From Erysipelotrichia bacterium (GTDB lineage Bacteria; Bacillota_I; Bacilli_A; Erysipelotrichales; Erysipelotrichaceae), in assembly GCA_009929095.1 (NCBI GenBank), contig SABF01000088.1:1-6377 (forward strand): a stretch of DNA of 6,377 nucleotides. Direction: 5' to 3'. A program made the translations under genes and the position numbers. How positions within the stretch are numbered: the first letter of the stretch is position 1; every line of letters starts with the position of its first letter. Positions 1 to 5,483 of the stretch are shown in pieces. The notes below the pieces were generated by a model. That model had not been told where the DNA came from. It did no database searches and was given only the letters and a program-made list of their open reading frames with translations.

Positions 1-82
1 CATCAAACATCGCCTAGCGTTTAATTGAACAACCTCAACACGGCTGCTTGCATATTGCTTACAGAAAAAAAGAGCCAAAAAC

Positions 83-107
83 AAAAAAACCTTAGATTTT
101 TCTAAGG
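83..107 (-). terminator. Rho-independent terminator after the tRNA-Phe remnant
   Basis: On the minus strand the arms CCTTAGA and TCTAAGG form a 7-bp stem around an AAAA loop, followed directly by seven T. It lies 11 nt past the CCA end of the tRNA remnant, so it is probably that tRNA gene's native terminator. Positions 1-82 beyond it hold nothing I can identify. Confidence 0.8.
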
Positions 108-118
108 CTTTTAGTGTT

Positions 119-179
119 TGGTGGCCGGGGGCGGAATCGAACCGCCGACACACGGATTTTCAATCCGTTGCTCTACCGA
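119..179 (-). pseudogene. 3' fragment of tRNA-Phe (anticodon GAA), probable attachment-site remnant
   Basis: Read on the minus strand, the segment holds the end of the D loop and the D-stem 3' strand (GAGC, 173-170). An anticodon arm follows: stem ACGGA/TCCGT (168-152) with loop TTGAAAA, which puts GAA at 161-159. Then come the T arm GGCGG-TTCGATT-CCGCC (146-130), the acceptor 3' strand CCCGGCC (129-123), discriminator A and an encoded CCA (121-119). An intact gene would need GGCCGGG and the D-stem strand GCTC upstream; neither is present, and the sequence beyond about 180 is unrelated to a tRNA. The gene therefore cannot give a functional tRNA. Loss of the 5' side with the 3' side and terminator kept is typical of the far end of an element integrated into a tRNA 3' end, where the intact copy lies at the other end. 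An assembly break inside the tRNA is the alternative. Confidence 0.8.
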
Positions 180-246
180 GTAAATTCACGCCTAACCATT
201 TGAAAAAAAAGCAAAAACCAAAAATAACTACACCCCAAAAACCAAT

Positions 247-280
247 TTTGTTTGTAATTTGTTTGTAATTTGTTTGCTAA
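247..280. repeat. Three tandem copies of an 11-bp repeat
   Basis: TTTGTTTGTAA occurs twice exactly (247-257, 258-268), and a third time with one inserted C (TTTGTTTGCTAA, 269-280). The period of 11 bp is close to one helical turn, so all copies face the same side of the DNA, as in protein-binding arrays. They lie about 67 bp from the tRNA-Phe remnant, so they could be arm-type integrase sites; that role is inference. Simple slippage in AT-rich DNA is the plain alternative. Confidence 0.75.
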
Positions 281-351
281 AATTTAACAAAAGTCATCTG
301 GTCTGGTCAAGTTTACTGACCCATTGCGCCAGCTAGTACAAAAGTCAAAAT

Positions 352-426
352 CTATGCCAATTCAAAAACCATGCCAAAACACGCCATTAAATCCACCCTT
401 TCACCGTCAAAACTATTTATTTTCAC
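352..426 (-). CDS. Possible 24-residue hypothetical peptide
   Basis: A GTG at 426-424 opens a 24-codon frame beginning VKINSFDGERVDL and ending at a TAG (354-352). AGGTG stands 5 nt upstream of the GTG on the minus strand, which is a usable ribosome-binding site. I recognise no family, domain, signal peptide or membrane segment. Just upstream another short frame ends at 439 with a hydrophobic run, LDYVLLFLLVQLL, but it lacks a clear start. Frames this short arise often by chance in AT-rich DNA, so only the placed ribosome-binding site supports this one. Confidence 0.15.
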   Translation of the reverse strand: MKINSFDGERVDLMACFGMVFELA

Positions 427-537
427 CTTGTCACCTGCTTAATTTTTAAGCAACTGCACAAGCAAAAACAGCAAAACATAATCCAAAAATGGATGCTGTT
501 GTTTTTATTAGACTTTTAGCAAAATGATGCCGAATTA

Positions 538-569
538 TTACTTCCGACAAGTAACATTGTCGAAAGTAA
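538..569. repeat. 13-bp inverted repeat with 6-nt spacer
   Basis: The arms TTACTTCCGACAA (538-550) and TTGTCGAAAGTAA (557-569) are separated by GTAACA. They match in 12 of 13 positions, and in minus-strand RNA the odd position is a T-G wobble, so the minus-strand transcript can form an unbroken 13-bp stem. No T-run follows on the minus strand, so it is not a standard terminator there. Its size and symmetry would also suit a dimeric DNA-binding protein or a recombination site. Confidence 0.75.
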
Positions 570-581
570 AACGCTGTTTTT

Positions 582-731
582 CTATTTTCGGTGGTGTAGT
601 TGGTCATTTTGGTGGCGTTCGTTCGCCTGACGCTGTTTTGTGAGGTCTCGATATAGATGACTCATTTTTGAGTCATGTAGTGGTGGTGCAAACCTGTTCG
701 CCCGATCGGGTGAGCAAAACTGCATCCGCAT
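582..731 (-). CDS. Small hypothetical protein, 49 aa
   Basis: The frame opens at ATG 731-729 (MRMQFCSPDRANRF) and stops at TAG 584-582. The second half is strongly polar and basic, with SHLYRDLTKQRQANERHQND followed by QLHHRK, and could form a charged helix. An in-frame internal ATG lies at residue 23, just before that charged half. There is no clear Shine-Dalgarno sequence before the first ATG. The frame spans the 657-676 hairpin and the CCCGATCGGG palindrome. I recognise no family. It is the longest frame wholly inside the left piece, and it may be a small element-encoded protein or chance. Confidence 0.2.
   Translation of the reverse strand: MRMQFCSPDRANRFAPPLHDSKMSHLYRDLTKQRQANERHQNDQLHHRK
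657..676. repeat. Perfect 8-bp hairpin ATGACTCA/TGAGTCAT
   Basis: ATGACTCA (657-664) and TGAGTCAT (669-676) are perfect inverted arms around TTTT. The core CTCATTTTTGAG recurs at 762-773. No T-run follows on either strand, so a regulatory or protein-binding role is more likely than termination. Confidence 0.65.
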
Positions 732-760
732 AATGTTTAATCCTAAACTGGAAATAACCC

Positions 761-774
761 GCTCATTTTTGAGC
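761..774. repeat. Second CTCATTTTTGAG hairpin (5-bp stem)
   Basis: GCTCA (761-765) and TGAGC (770-774) pair around TTTT. The 12-bp core is identical to that of the 657-676 hairpin, 101 bp away, while the flanks differ. That points to a repeated motif rather than a duplicated segment. Confidence 0.6.
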
Positions 775-803
775 CGTCTCTGTGATTCCCCATTGTTGGG
801 TCA

Positions 804-897
804 TCATGGCACCTTGGCACCTGTCGCATTAAGTAGTGAGCGCAAAAATGCACCCACTGTCTTTTGAGTTTCCGATTGAAACGGATTCTCACCCGTC
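804..897 (-). CDS. Possible C-terminal end of an unidentified minus-strand gene, cut by the junction
   Basis: On the minus strand an open frame enters from the junction region and ends at TGA 806-804. Its last 31 or so codons read [20 protein letters not shown] and then [10 protein letters not shown]. Upstream of about 900 the frame continues only as antisense of dnaK, so any true N-terminal part lies on DNA not present here. The stop overlaps an ATG at 807 (ATGA), which starts a 14-codon frame ([14 protein letters not shown], stop 765-763). That frame in turn overlaps an ATG at 766 that opens a 7-codon frame. Linked ATGA overlaps are typical of packed phage genes, but pieces this short may be chance. 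I do not recognise the family. Confidence 0.25.
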
Positions 898-906
898 CCT
901 AGCCAA

Positions 907-1473
907 AACGATAACAAGACTCTCGGCAACTTCCAGCTTGACGGTATTGCACCGGCCCGCCGCGGAGTTCCGCAGATTGAAGTCAAATTTGATATTGATG
1001 CCAACGGCATTGTTCATGTAACTGCTATGGATAAGGCGACCAACAAGACACAGTCCATTACGATCTCCAATTCTTCTGGACTGTCGGATGATGAAATTGA
1101 CCGCATGGTCAAAGAAGCAGAGTCGCATAAGGCTGAAGATGACAAGAAGAAGGAAGATATTGAAACTCGCAATAAGGCAGAGAGCTATATCAACCAGATT
1201 GATGAGACACTGAAGTCAGACAATCAGAATGTTACTCAGCAGCAGAAGGATGAAGTCAAGAAACTCAGAGATGAGCTCAAGGAAGCCATTGATAAGAACG
1301 ATATGGATGGTTTGAAGATTAAGCTCGAAGCTCTTGAAAAAGCTGCAAATGATATGGCTCAGTCCATGTATCAGAATCCGGGAGCTGCTCAGGGAGCTGC
1401 CGGTGCGGCTGGAAACAGTTCTGCAGGCAATGACGATGTTGTTGATGCAGATTTCAAAGAAAAAAAGAACTGA
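907..1473 (+). CDS. dnaK: Chaperone DnaK (Hsp70), C-terminal part only
   Basis: About 189 codons of a protein usually near 600 aa remain. DnaK is the cytoplasmic ATP-driven chaperone that binds exposed hydrophobic segments, working with DnaJ and GrpE. The first clearly homologous residues are [13 protein letters not shown], followed by [19 protein letters not shown], the final strands of the beta substrate-binding domain. The helical lid follows ([14 protein letters not shown] to [18 protein letters not shown]), then an Ala/Gly-rich linker and the conserved acidic tail VVDADFKE. The whole ATPase domain and the first part of the substrate-binding domain are missing. Upstream of 907 the frame reads unrelated residues and meets TGA stops at 874-876 and 865-867. 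The break is therefore real in this sequence, and the start given is the approximate point where homology begins, not a start codon. An in-frame ATG at 1027 is internal. The gene is intact at its 3' end, 169 nt before dnaJ. Confidence 0.93.
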   Translation, partial: NDNKTLGNFQLDGIAPARRGVPQIEVKFDIDANGIVHVTAMDKATNKTQSITISNSSGLSDDEIDRMVKEAESHKAEDDKKKEDIETRNKAESYINQIDETLKSDNQNVTQQQKDEVKKLRDELKEAIDKNDMDGLKIKLEALEKAANDMAQSMYQNPGAAQGAAGAAGNSSAGNDDVVDADFKEKKN

Positions 1474-1483
1474 TCAGATAATA

Positions 1484-1520
1484 AGACAATATTCCTGGGA
1501 GAAATCCTGGGAATTTGTCT
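1484..1520 (+). promoter_or_regulatory. Strong hairpin just after dnaK (spacer hairpin 1)
   Basis: AGACAA (1484-1489) pairs with TTGTCT (1515-1520), and ATTCCTGGGA (1491-1500) pairs with TCCTGGGAAT (1505-1514) around a GAAA tetraloop. T1490 is a single bulge and two adjacent G-T wobbles sit mid-stem, giving 16 pairs in total. No T-run follows, so full termination is unlikely. It lies 11 nt past the dnaK stop, where it could protect the dnaK message from 3' decay or mark a cleavage site. Confidence 0.6.
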
Positions 1521-1541
1521 CATTAAAGAAGGTTCTTATAA

Positions 1542-1566
1542 AACCGCTTGTATAAACAGGACGGTT
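1542..1566 (+). promoter_or_regulatory. Hairpin in the dnaK-dnaJ spacer (spacer hairpin 2)
   Basis: AACCG (1542-1546) pairs with CGGTT (1562-1566), and CTTGT (1547-1551) pairs with ACAGG (1556-1560) around ATAA, with A1561 bulged and one G-T wobble. Ten pairs form in all. No T-run follows. Confidence 0.45.
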
Positions 1567-1585
1567 GAGTAAAATTGATCCGTAG

Positions 1586-1605
1586 CACTTTCAGAAATGA
1601 AAGTG
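1586..1605 (+). promoter_or_regulatory. Perfect 8-bp hairpin upstream of dnaJ (spacer hairpin 3)
   Basis: CACTTTCA (1586-1593) and TGAAAGTG (1598-1605) pair perfectly around a GAAA tetraloop. It ends 37 nt before the chosen dnaJ start and directly abuts the alternative upstream ATG at 1607. The left arm with its flank (GTAGCACTT) resembles half of a CIRCE operator, but the right arm and spacer length do not fit. Confidence 0.5.
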
Positions 1606-1625
1606 AATGATTAGATCGCATGAAG

Positions 1626-1630
1626 AAGGG
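1626..1630 (+). promoter_or_regulatory. Ribosome-binding site of dnaJ
   Basis: AAGGG lies 12 nt before ATG 1643. This is somewhat long spacing, but it supports that start over the in-frame ATG at 1607, which precedes the motif, and over ATG 1631, which touches it. Confidence 0.55.
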
Positions 1631-1642
1631 ATGACATATTAC

Positions 1643-2782
1643 ATGGCAGAAAAGAGAGACTATTACGATGTGCTCGGAATTTCAAAGAGTGCCAATGATG
1701 ACGAAATTCGCAAAGCATACCGTTCACTGGCCAAAAAATATCATCCGGATGTGAATAAGGCTCCGGACGCTGAGGCAAAGTTCAAGGAAATCAATGAAGC
1801 TTATGAAGTACTCAGTGACAAGCAGAAGCGTACCACTTATGACCAGTTCGGCTTTGCCGGAATGGATGGTGCTCAGGCAGGCGGAGGTTTTGGCGGTTTC
1901 CAGTCTGGCGGTTTTGATGATTTAAATGATATATTCTCTTCCTTCTTTGGCGGCGGTATGGGTGACTCCTTTGGCAGTCAGCGTTCCTCCCGCAGAGCGG
2001 CGGGTCCGCAGCGCGGCGAAGATCGATATATGAAGACCGCAATTGATTTCATGGATGCCTGCTTTGGCAAGACAGAAAACATTACCTTGAATGTAGATGA
2101 AAAATGCACAAGATGCGGCGGTTCTGGTGCTTACAGCGGCAGCGATATTGAAACATGCTCGACCTGTCATGGATCCGGGACAGTTATTACACAGCAGCGA
2201 ACTGCTTTCGGTGTATTCCAGTCACAGGGTGTATGCCCAGACTGCCATGGTACCGGAAAGCGTATTAGGAGAGTATGTCCGGAATGCGGCGGTACAGGCT
2301 ACAGGCATAACCGTGTCACGGTAGAAGTGAAGATTCCTGCCGGCATTGCAGATGGTCAGCAGTTAAAAGTTGCTGGCAAGGGAGAGCGCGGAACTAACGG
2401 CGGTGATAACGGTGATCTTTATATCCAGATTCATGTTCGGCCGCATTCTCAATTTATCAGAGATGGAAAAAACATTCTTTTGGAAATACCAGTCAGTGCT
2501 GTTGATGCAACGCTGGGATGCACAGTAGATGTCCCGACAATCAATGGTGATGTGACCATGAAGATTCCAGCTGGAACGCAGGAAGGTACTCAGCTTCGTC
2601 TTCGCGGAGAGGGAGTTGCTGATATCCGCGGCGGAAAATCTGGTGATCAGCTCTGCACAATTCGTATACAGATAGACAAGAAACTAAGCAGTAAAGAAAA
2701 AGAGCTTTATAAGAGTCTGCAGGCGGAGCAGAGTGATTCACGCAAGAATCCATTTGATAGTTTTAAAAAGATGTTCAACTGA
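1643..2782 (+). CDS. dnaJ: Chaperone DnaJ (Hsp40, type I)
   Basis: A complete 379-residue co-chaperone that delivers unfolded clients to DnaK and stimulates its ATP hydrolysis in the cytoplasm. The J domain covers about residues 3-68 with the essential HPD at 34-36 (KYHPDV). A Gly/Phe-rich stretch follows at about 72-125 (GGGFGGFQSGGFDD). Four zinc-binding repeats are all intact: CTRCGGSG at 155, CSTCHGSG at 172, CPDCHGTG at 198 and CPECGGTG at 212, enough for two zinc ions. The C-terminal substrate-binding beta domains and dimerisation end complete the type I architecture at normal length. I chose ATG 1643 because it gives the family N-terminus MAEKRDYYDVLG and has AAGGG upstream; starting at 1607 would add 12 residues with no family counterpart. 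The gene lies between dnaK and clpB on the same strand, 169 and 57 nt away, so cotranscription is likely. Confidence 0.97.
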   Translation: MAEKRDYYDVLGISKSANDDEIRKAYRSLAKKYHPDVNKAPDAEAKFKEINEAYEVLSDKQKRTTYDQFGFAGMDGAQAGGGFGGFQSGGFDDLNDIFSSFFGGGMGDSFGSQRSSRRAAGPQRGEDRYMKTAIDFMDACFGKTENITLNVDEKCTRCGGSGAYSGSDIETCSTCHGSGTVITQQRTAFGVFQSQGVCPDCHGTGKRIRRVCPECGGTGYRHNRVTVEVKIPAGIADGQQLKVAGKGERGTNGGDNGDLYIQIHVRPHSQFIRDGKNILLEIPVSAVDATLGCTVDVPTINGDVTMKIPAGTQEGTQLRLRGEGVADIRGGKSGDQLCTIRIQIDKKLSSKEKELYKSLQAEQSDSRKNPFDSFKKMFN

Positions 2783-2796
2783 TAGTATTCAGTTGA
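2775..2796 (+). promoter_or_regulatory. Hairpin spanning the dnaJ stop codon
   Basis: TCAACTGA (2775-2782) pairs perfectly with TCAGTTGA (2789-2796) around TAGTAT. The dnaJ stop TGA (2780-2782) is within the left arm, so terminating ribosomes would melt the structure. No T-run follows. Confidence 0.5.
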
Positions 2797-2802
2797 GTGA
2801 AT

Positions 2803-2820
2803 TGATTCTAAACAGAATCA
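2803..2820 (+). promoter_or_regulatory. Hairpin just upstream of the clpB ribosome-binding site
   Basis: TGATTCT (2803-2809) and AGAATCA (2814-2820) pair perfectly around AAAC. The stem ends 7 nt before the clpB Shine-Dalgarno sequence AGGTGA (2828-2833), which itself stays single-stranded in this fold and sits 6 nt before ATG 2840. Confidence 0.5.
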
Positions 2821-2839
2821 GAATTGCAGGTGATAATAA

Positions 2840-5395
2840 ATGAATATTGAACAGATGACGGAACAGCTCCAGGCCATCATTATCAGTGCGCTCACAAAGG
2901 CACAGGAGAGCCATAATCCGGAATTAAATCCTGAGCATATTCTCGCAGCTATGGCAGAAGATTCAGGACTCGATGGAATCTGGCAGCGACTGAAGATCAG
3001 CAAGGAACAGCTGATTAAGTTTTTGAATGACTGCATTGCCAAGCTGCCGACTCAGACAGATGCCGGTCAGCCGATGCTGTCAAGAGCAGTCAGTGAGGGT
3101 TATACAAAAGCTCTGGATTACATGAAGAAGCAGGGCGATACCTATATGTCTACAGCAGCCATGCTGATTGGACTGCTGTCGGTAAATGCTTCCGGAGTAC
3201 AGGAACTCAAAAAACAATTCGGCATCAGCGTAAAAGAAGTGCAGGATGCGGAATCTGAGAGAAGAGATGGAATGAAGATGGACGATAAAGGAAATGAAAG
3301 CCAGCTTGACGCATTGAGCAAGTATGGACATGATCTTGTCCAGGATGTCAAAGATGGAAAAACAGATCCGGTAATTGGCCGGGATGAGGAGATCAGAAGG
3401 GTTGTTGAGATTCTTTCCAGAAAGACCAAGAATAATCCGGTTCTGATTGGTGAACCGGGTGTAGGCAAGACAGCAATTGTTGAAGGTCTTGCATGGCGTA
3501 TTTACAACGGCGATGTACCCTTGGGACTGAAGGATAAGAAATTGATTGAACTCGATATGGGTTCCCTGATCGCTGGTGCAAAATACCGCGGTGAATTTGA
3601 AGAACGCCTGAAGGGTGTGTTGAACCAGGTTAAGAAAGCAGATGGCGGCATCATTCTGTTCATCGATGAGATTCATAATCTGGTAGGAGCCGGAAAGACG
3701 GAAGGATCAATGGATGCTGCAAATCTTCTGAAGCCAATGCTTGCCAGAGGAGAATTGAAGTGCATCGGTGCTACAACATTTGATGAATATCGTAAATATA
3801 TCGAAAAGGATCGTGCTCTTGAACGAAGATTTCAGCGAATTCAGGTTGATGAACCGACAGTAGAAGATACTATTTCAATACTGAGAGGTCTGAAGGAACG
3901 TTTTGAAAGCCATCATAATGTAGTCATAAGAGATGAGGCTCTGGTTGCGGCTGCTGAACTTTCCAATCGATATATAACCGATCGATATCTGCCGGATAAG
4001 GCAATTGACTTGGTTGATGAGGCCTGCGCATGTCTGCGTGTGGAAATGGATTCAATGCCGGCAGATCTGGATGAGCTGAACAGAAGAATCATGACACTTC
4101 AGATAGAAGCAACCTCTTTGAAAACTGAGAAAGATCCCAAGACGCTGCAGCGCAAGGCTGATATTGAAAAGGAACTTGCGGATCTGAATGAAGAAAAAGA
4201 GCAGAAGTTTTCCAAGTGGCAATCCGAAAAGAAAGAACTGGAAAGCGTTAAATCAGATCGTGATCAGCTGGAGAAGGCAAAACTGATGCTGACTCAGGCA
4301 CAGAATGATGCGGACTATGAACAGGCTGCCAAACTGAAGTATGAAACAATTCCTTCTCTGGAAAAGAAAATCAGGAATCTTTCGGAAAAGGAAACCAGCG
4401 ATTCGATGATTCAGCAGACTGTTAATGAAGAGATGATTGCCAAGATCGTCAGCCGCTGGACGCATATTGAAGTCAGCAGACTGATGAGTTCCGAACGTCA
4501 GAAAATTCTGAATCTTCCAGAAACTCTTTCCAGAAGAGTCATGGGACAGGATGAAGCACTGAACCTGGTCTCCGATGCTATCATGCGTTCCAAAGCTCAG
4601 ATTCAGGATGAAAACAGACCTCTGGGAAGCTTTCTGTTCCTGGGGCCGACCGGGGTAGGCAAAACGGAAGTGGCCAAGGCTTTGGCACAGCAGCTGTTTG
4701 ATGATGAGAATAAAATTATTCGGATCGATATGTCGGAATACATGGAGAAATTCAGTGTATCCAGACTCATCGGAGCTCCTCCGGGATATGTCGGTTATGA
4801 TGAAGGAGGTCAGCTGACAGAGGCGGTCAGAAGGAACCCGTATTCCATTGTTCTGCTTGATGAAGTTGAAAAGGCGCATCCGGATGTATTCAATATCCTG
4901 CTGCAGATTCTTGATGATGGACGTATTACAGATTCGAAGGGTGTAACAGTTGACTTCAAGAATACGATCATTATCATGACATCGAATCTTGGGTCGCAGT
5001 ATGCATTTGATCCGGATTCCAATGAACGCAACCAGCACTACATGGATGAGGTCAAGCAGTTCTTTAAGCCTGAGTTTGTCAATCGTATTGATGAGATAAT
5101 TGTCTTCAATGCATTGAATAATGATACATTGAAGCTGATTGCTGATAAATTCCTGAATCAGCTGAAGGATCGTCTTGCTGAAAAGGATATCAAATTGGAA
5201 GTAACCGATAAGGCCAGGGAACATATCATTGAATGCGGTGCTGACGCAGTATTTGGTGCAAGACCGATGAAACGTCATATCCAGCGTACAATTGAAACTA
5301 TGATTGCAAGAAAGATCATTGAAGATCCCAATCTTGCCGGGCATACTTTGAAAGTGGATGCTGACGGCGGAGCCTACACAGTAACAGTAAAATGA
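2840..5395 (+). CDS. clpB: ATP-dependent disaggregase ClpB (Hsp100/AAA+)
   Basis: A complete 851-residue ClpB, close to the usual 850-870. The hexamer pulls polypeptides out of aggregates through its central pore after handover from DnaK/DnaJ. Order: N domain about 1-145; first AAA+ module with Walker A GEPGVGKT at 204-211, Walker B FIDEIH with D276/E277, and pore tyrosine Y249 in AKYRG. A coiled-coil middle domain spans about 395-525, rich in Glu/Lys; this is the DnaK contact region and separates ClpB from ClpC and ClpA. The second module has Walker A GPTGVGKT at 602-609, Walker B LLDEVE with D674/E675, and pore tyrosine Y650 in GYVGY. The C-terminal domain carries the expected [12 protein letters not shown] see no ClpP-docking loop and no missing catalytic residue. 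The start has a good AGGTGA 6 nt upstream. M145 and M147 lie where other ClpBs start a short form. No CtsR box was found nearby. Confidence 0.98.
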   Translation: MNIEQMTEQLQAIIISALTKAQESHNPELNPEHILAAMAEDSGLDGIWQRLKISKEQLIKFLNDCIAKLPTQTDAGQPMLSRAVSEGYTKALDYMKKQGDTYMSTAAMLIGLLSVNASGVQELKKQFGISVKEVQDAESERRDGMKMDDKGNESQLDALSKYGHDLVQDVKDGKTDPVIGRDEEIRRVVEILSRKTKNNPVLIGEPGVGKTAIVEGLAWRIYNGDVPLGLKDKKLIELDMGSLIAGAKYRGEFEERLKGVLNQVKKADGGIILFIDEIHNLVGAGKTEGSMDAANLLKPMLARGELKCIGATTFDEYRKYIEKDRALERRFQRIQVDEPTVEDTISILRGLKERFESHHNVVIRDEALVAAAELSNRYITDRYLPDKAIDLVDEACACLRVEMDSMPADLDELNRRIMTLQIEATSLKTEKDPKTLQRKADIEKELADLNEEKEQKFSKWQSEKKELESVKSDRDQLEKAKLMLTQAQNDADYEQAAKLKYETIPSLEKKIRNLSEKETSDSMIQQTVNEEMIAKIVSRWTHIEVSRLMSSERQKILNLPETLSRRVMGQDEALNLVSDAIMRSKAQIQDENRPLGSFLFLGPTGVGKTEVAKALAQQLFDDENKIIRIDMSEYMEKFSVSRLIGAPPGYVGYDEGGQLTEAVRRNPYSIVLLDEVEKAHPDVFNILLQILDDGRITDSKGVTVDFKNTIIIMTSNLGSQYAFDPDSNERNQHYMDEVKQFFKPEFVNRIDEIIVFNALNNDTLKLIADKFLNQLKDRLAEKDIKLEVTDKAREHIIECGADAVFGARPMKRHIQRTIETMIARKIIEDPNLAGHTLKVDADGGAYTVTVK

Positions 5396-5407
5396 AATAA
5401 AAAGCAG

Positions 5408-5437
5408 GAAGCTGAAGATGATTCTTCAGCTTCTTTT
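5408..5437 (+). terminator. Rho-independent terminator after clpB
   Basis: GAAGCTGAAGA (5408-5418) and TCTTCAGCTTC (5423-5433) form a perfect 11-bp stem around TGAT, followed by TTTT. It lies 12 nt past the clpB stop and probably ends the chaperone transcript. The T-run is short, so some read-through into the next gene is possible. Confidence 0.85.
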
Positions 5438-5470
5438 CATGTTAAAATAATTAAATCAGAGATTAATAAT

Positions 5471-5474
5471 GAGG
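5471..5474 (+). promoter_or_regulatory. Ribosome-binding site deciding the lipid kinase start
   Basis: GAGG lies 9 nt before ATG 5484. It overlaps the codons of the alternative in-frame ATG at 5469, which has no comparable motif upstream, so 5484 is preferred. Confidence 0.5.
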
Positions 5475-5483
5475 CAGAACATC

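Larger units (their letters stand above)
181..906. other. AT-rich non-coding or phage/element-like stretch without a long gene
   Basis: No reading frame of 60 codons lies wholly in this stretch; the frames that reach that size cross the junction near 900 into antisense or off-frame dnaK. The stretch holds three tandem 11-mers (247-280), a 13-bp inverted repeat (538-569), two hairpins sharing the core CTCATTTTTGAG (657-676 and 761-774), a CCCGATCGGG palindrome (700-709), and two copies of CGCTGTTTT about 60 nt apart near 572 and 631. Tiny minus-strand frames are described separately. Base composition, rich in A/T runs such as CAAAAA and TTTTGG, differs clearly from the chaperone region. It could be the end of a prophage or other integrated element next to the tRNA-Phe remnant, but no integrase, replication or structural gene is visible to prove this. 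Confidence 0.5.

Noticed and set aside
1..300. CRISPR array from the repeated A/T-rich words
   Set aside because: The only tandem repeats are 11-mers without spacers; no repeat-spacer pattern exists anywhere in the window.
836..1021. 61-codon plus-strand frame across the junction
   Set aside because: Half lies in the left piece and half is an off-frame reading of dnaK, so it cannot be a natural gene of either source.
1582..1610. CIRCE-like operator (HrcA site) before dnaJ
   Set aside because: GTAGCACTT resembles the left half TTAGCACTC, but the right side (AAGTGAATG) lacks GTGCTAA and the spacer is not nine bases when the arms are aligned; a simple hairpin explains it better.
2783..2839. 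CtsR box upstream of clpB
   Set aside because: I found no tandem GGTCAAA-type heptads in the spacer.
3080..3676. 198-codon minus-strand frame inside the clpB N-terminal half
   Set aside because: It is antisense to conserved ClpB sequence, its translation resembles no family, and overlapping shadow frames are present in the same stretch.
4253..5344. 363-codon open frame on the minus strand inside clpB
   Set aside because: It is fully antisense to the highly conserved second AAA+ module, its translation is rich in Cys, His, Ile and Phe with no recognisable domain, and it has no independent context; it is a shadow of clpB codon use.
5438..5470. Promoter for the lipid kinase
   Set aside because: AT-rich -10-like words such as TAAAAT occur, but no convincing -35 at the right distance is visible, so a promoter cannot be supported.
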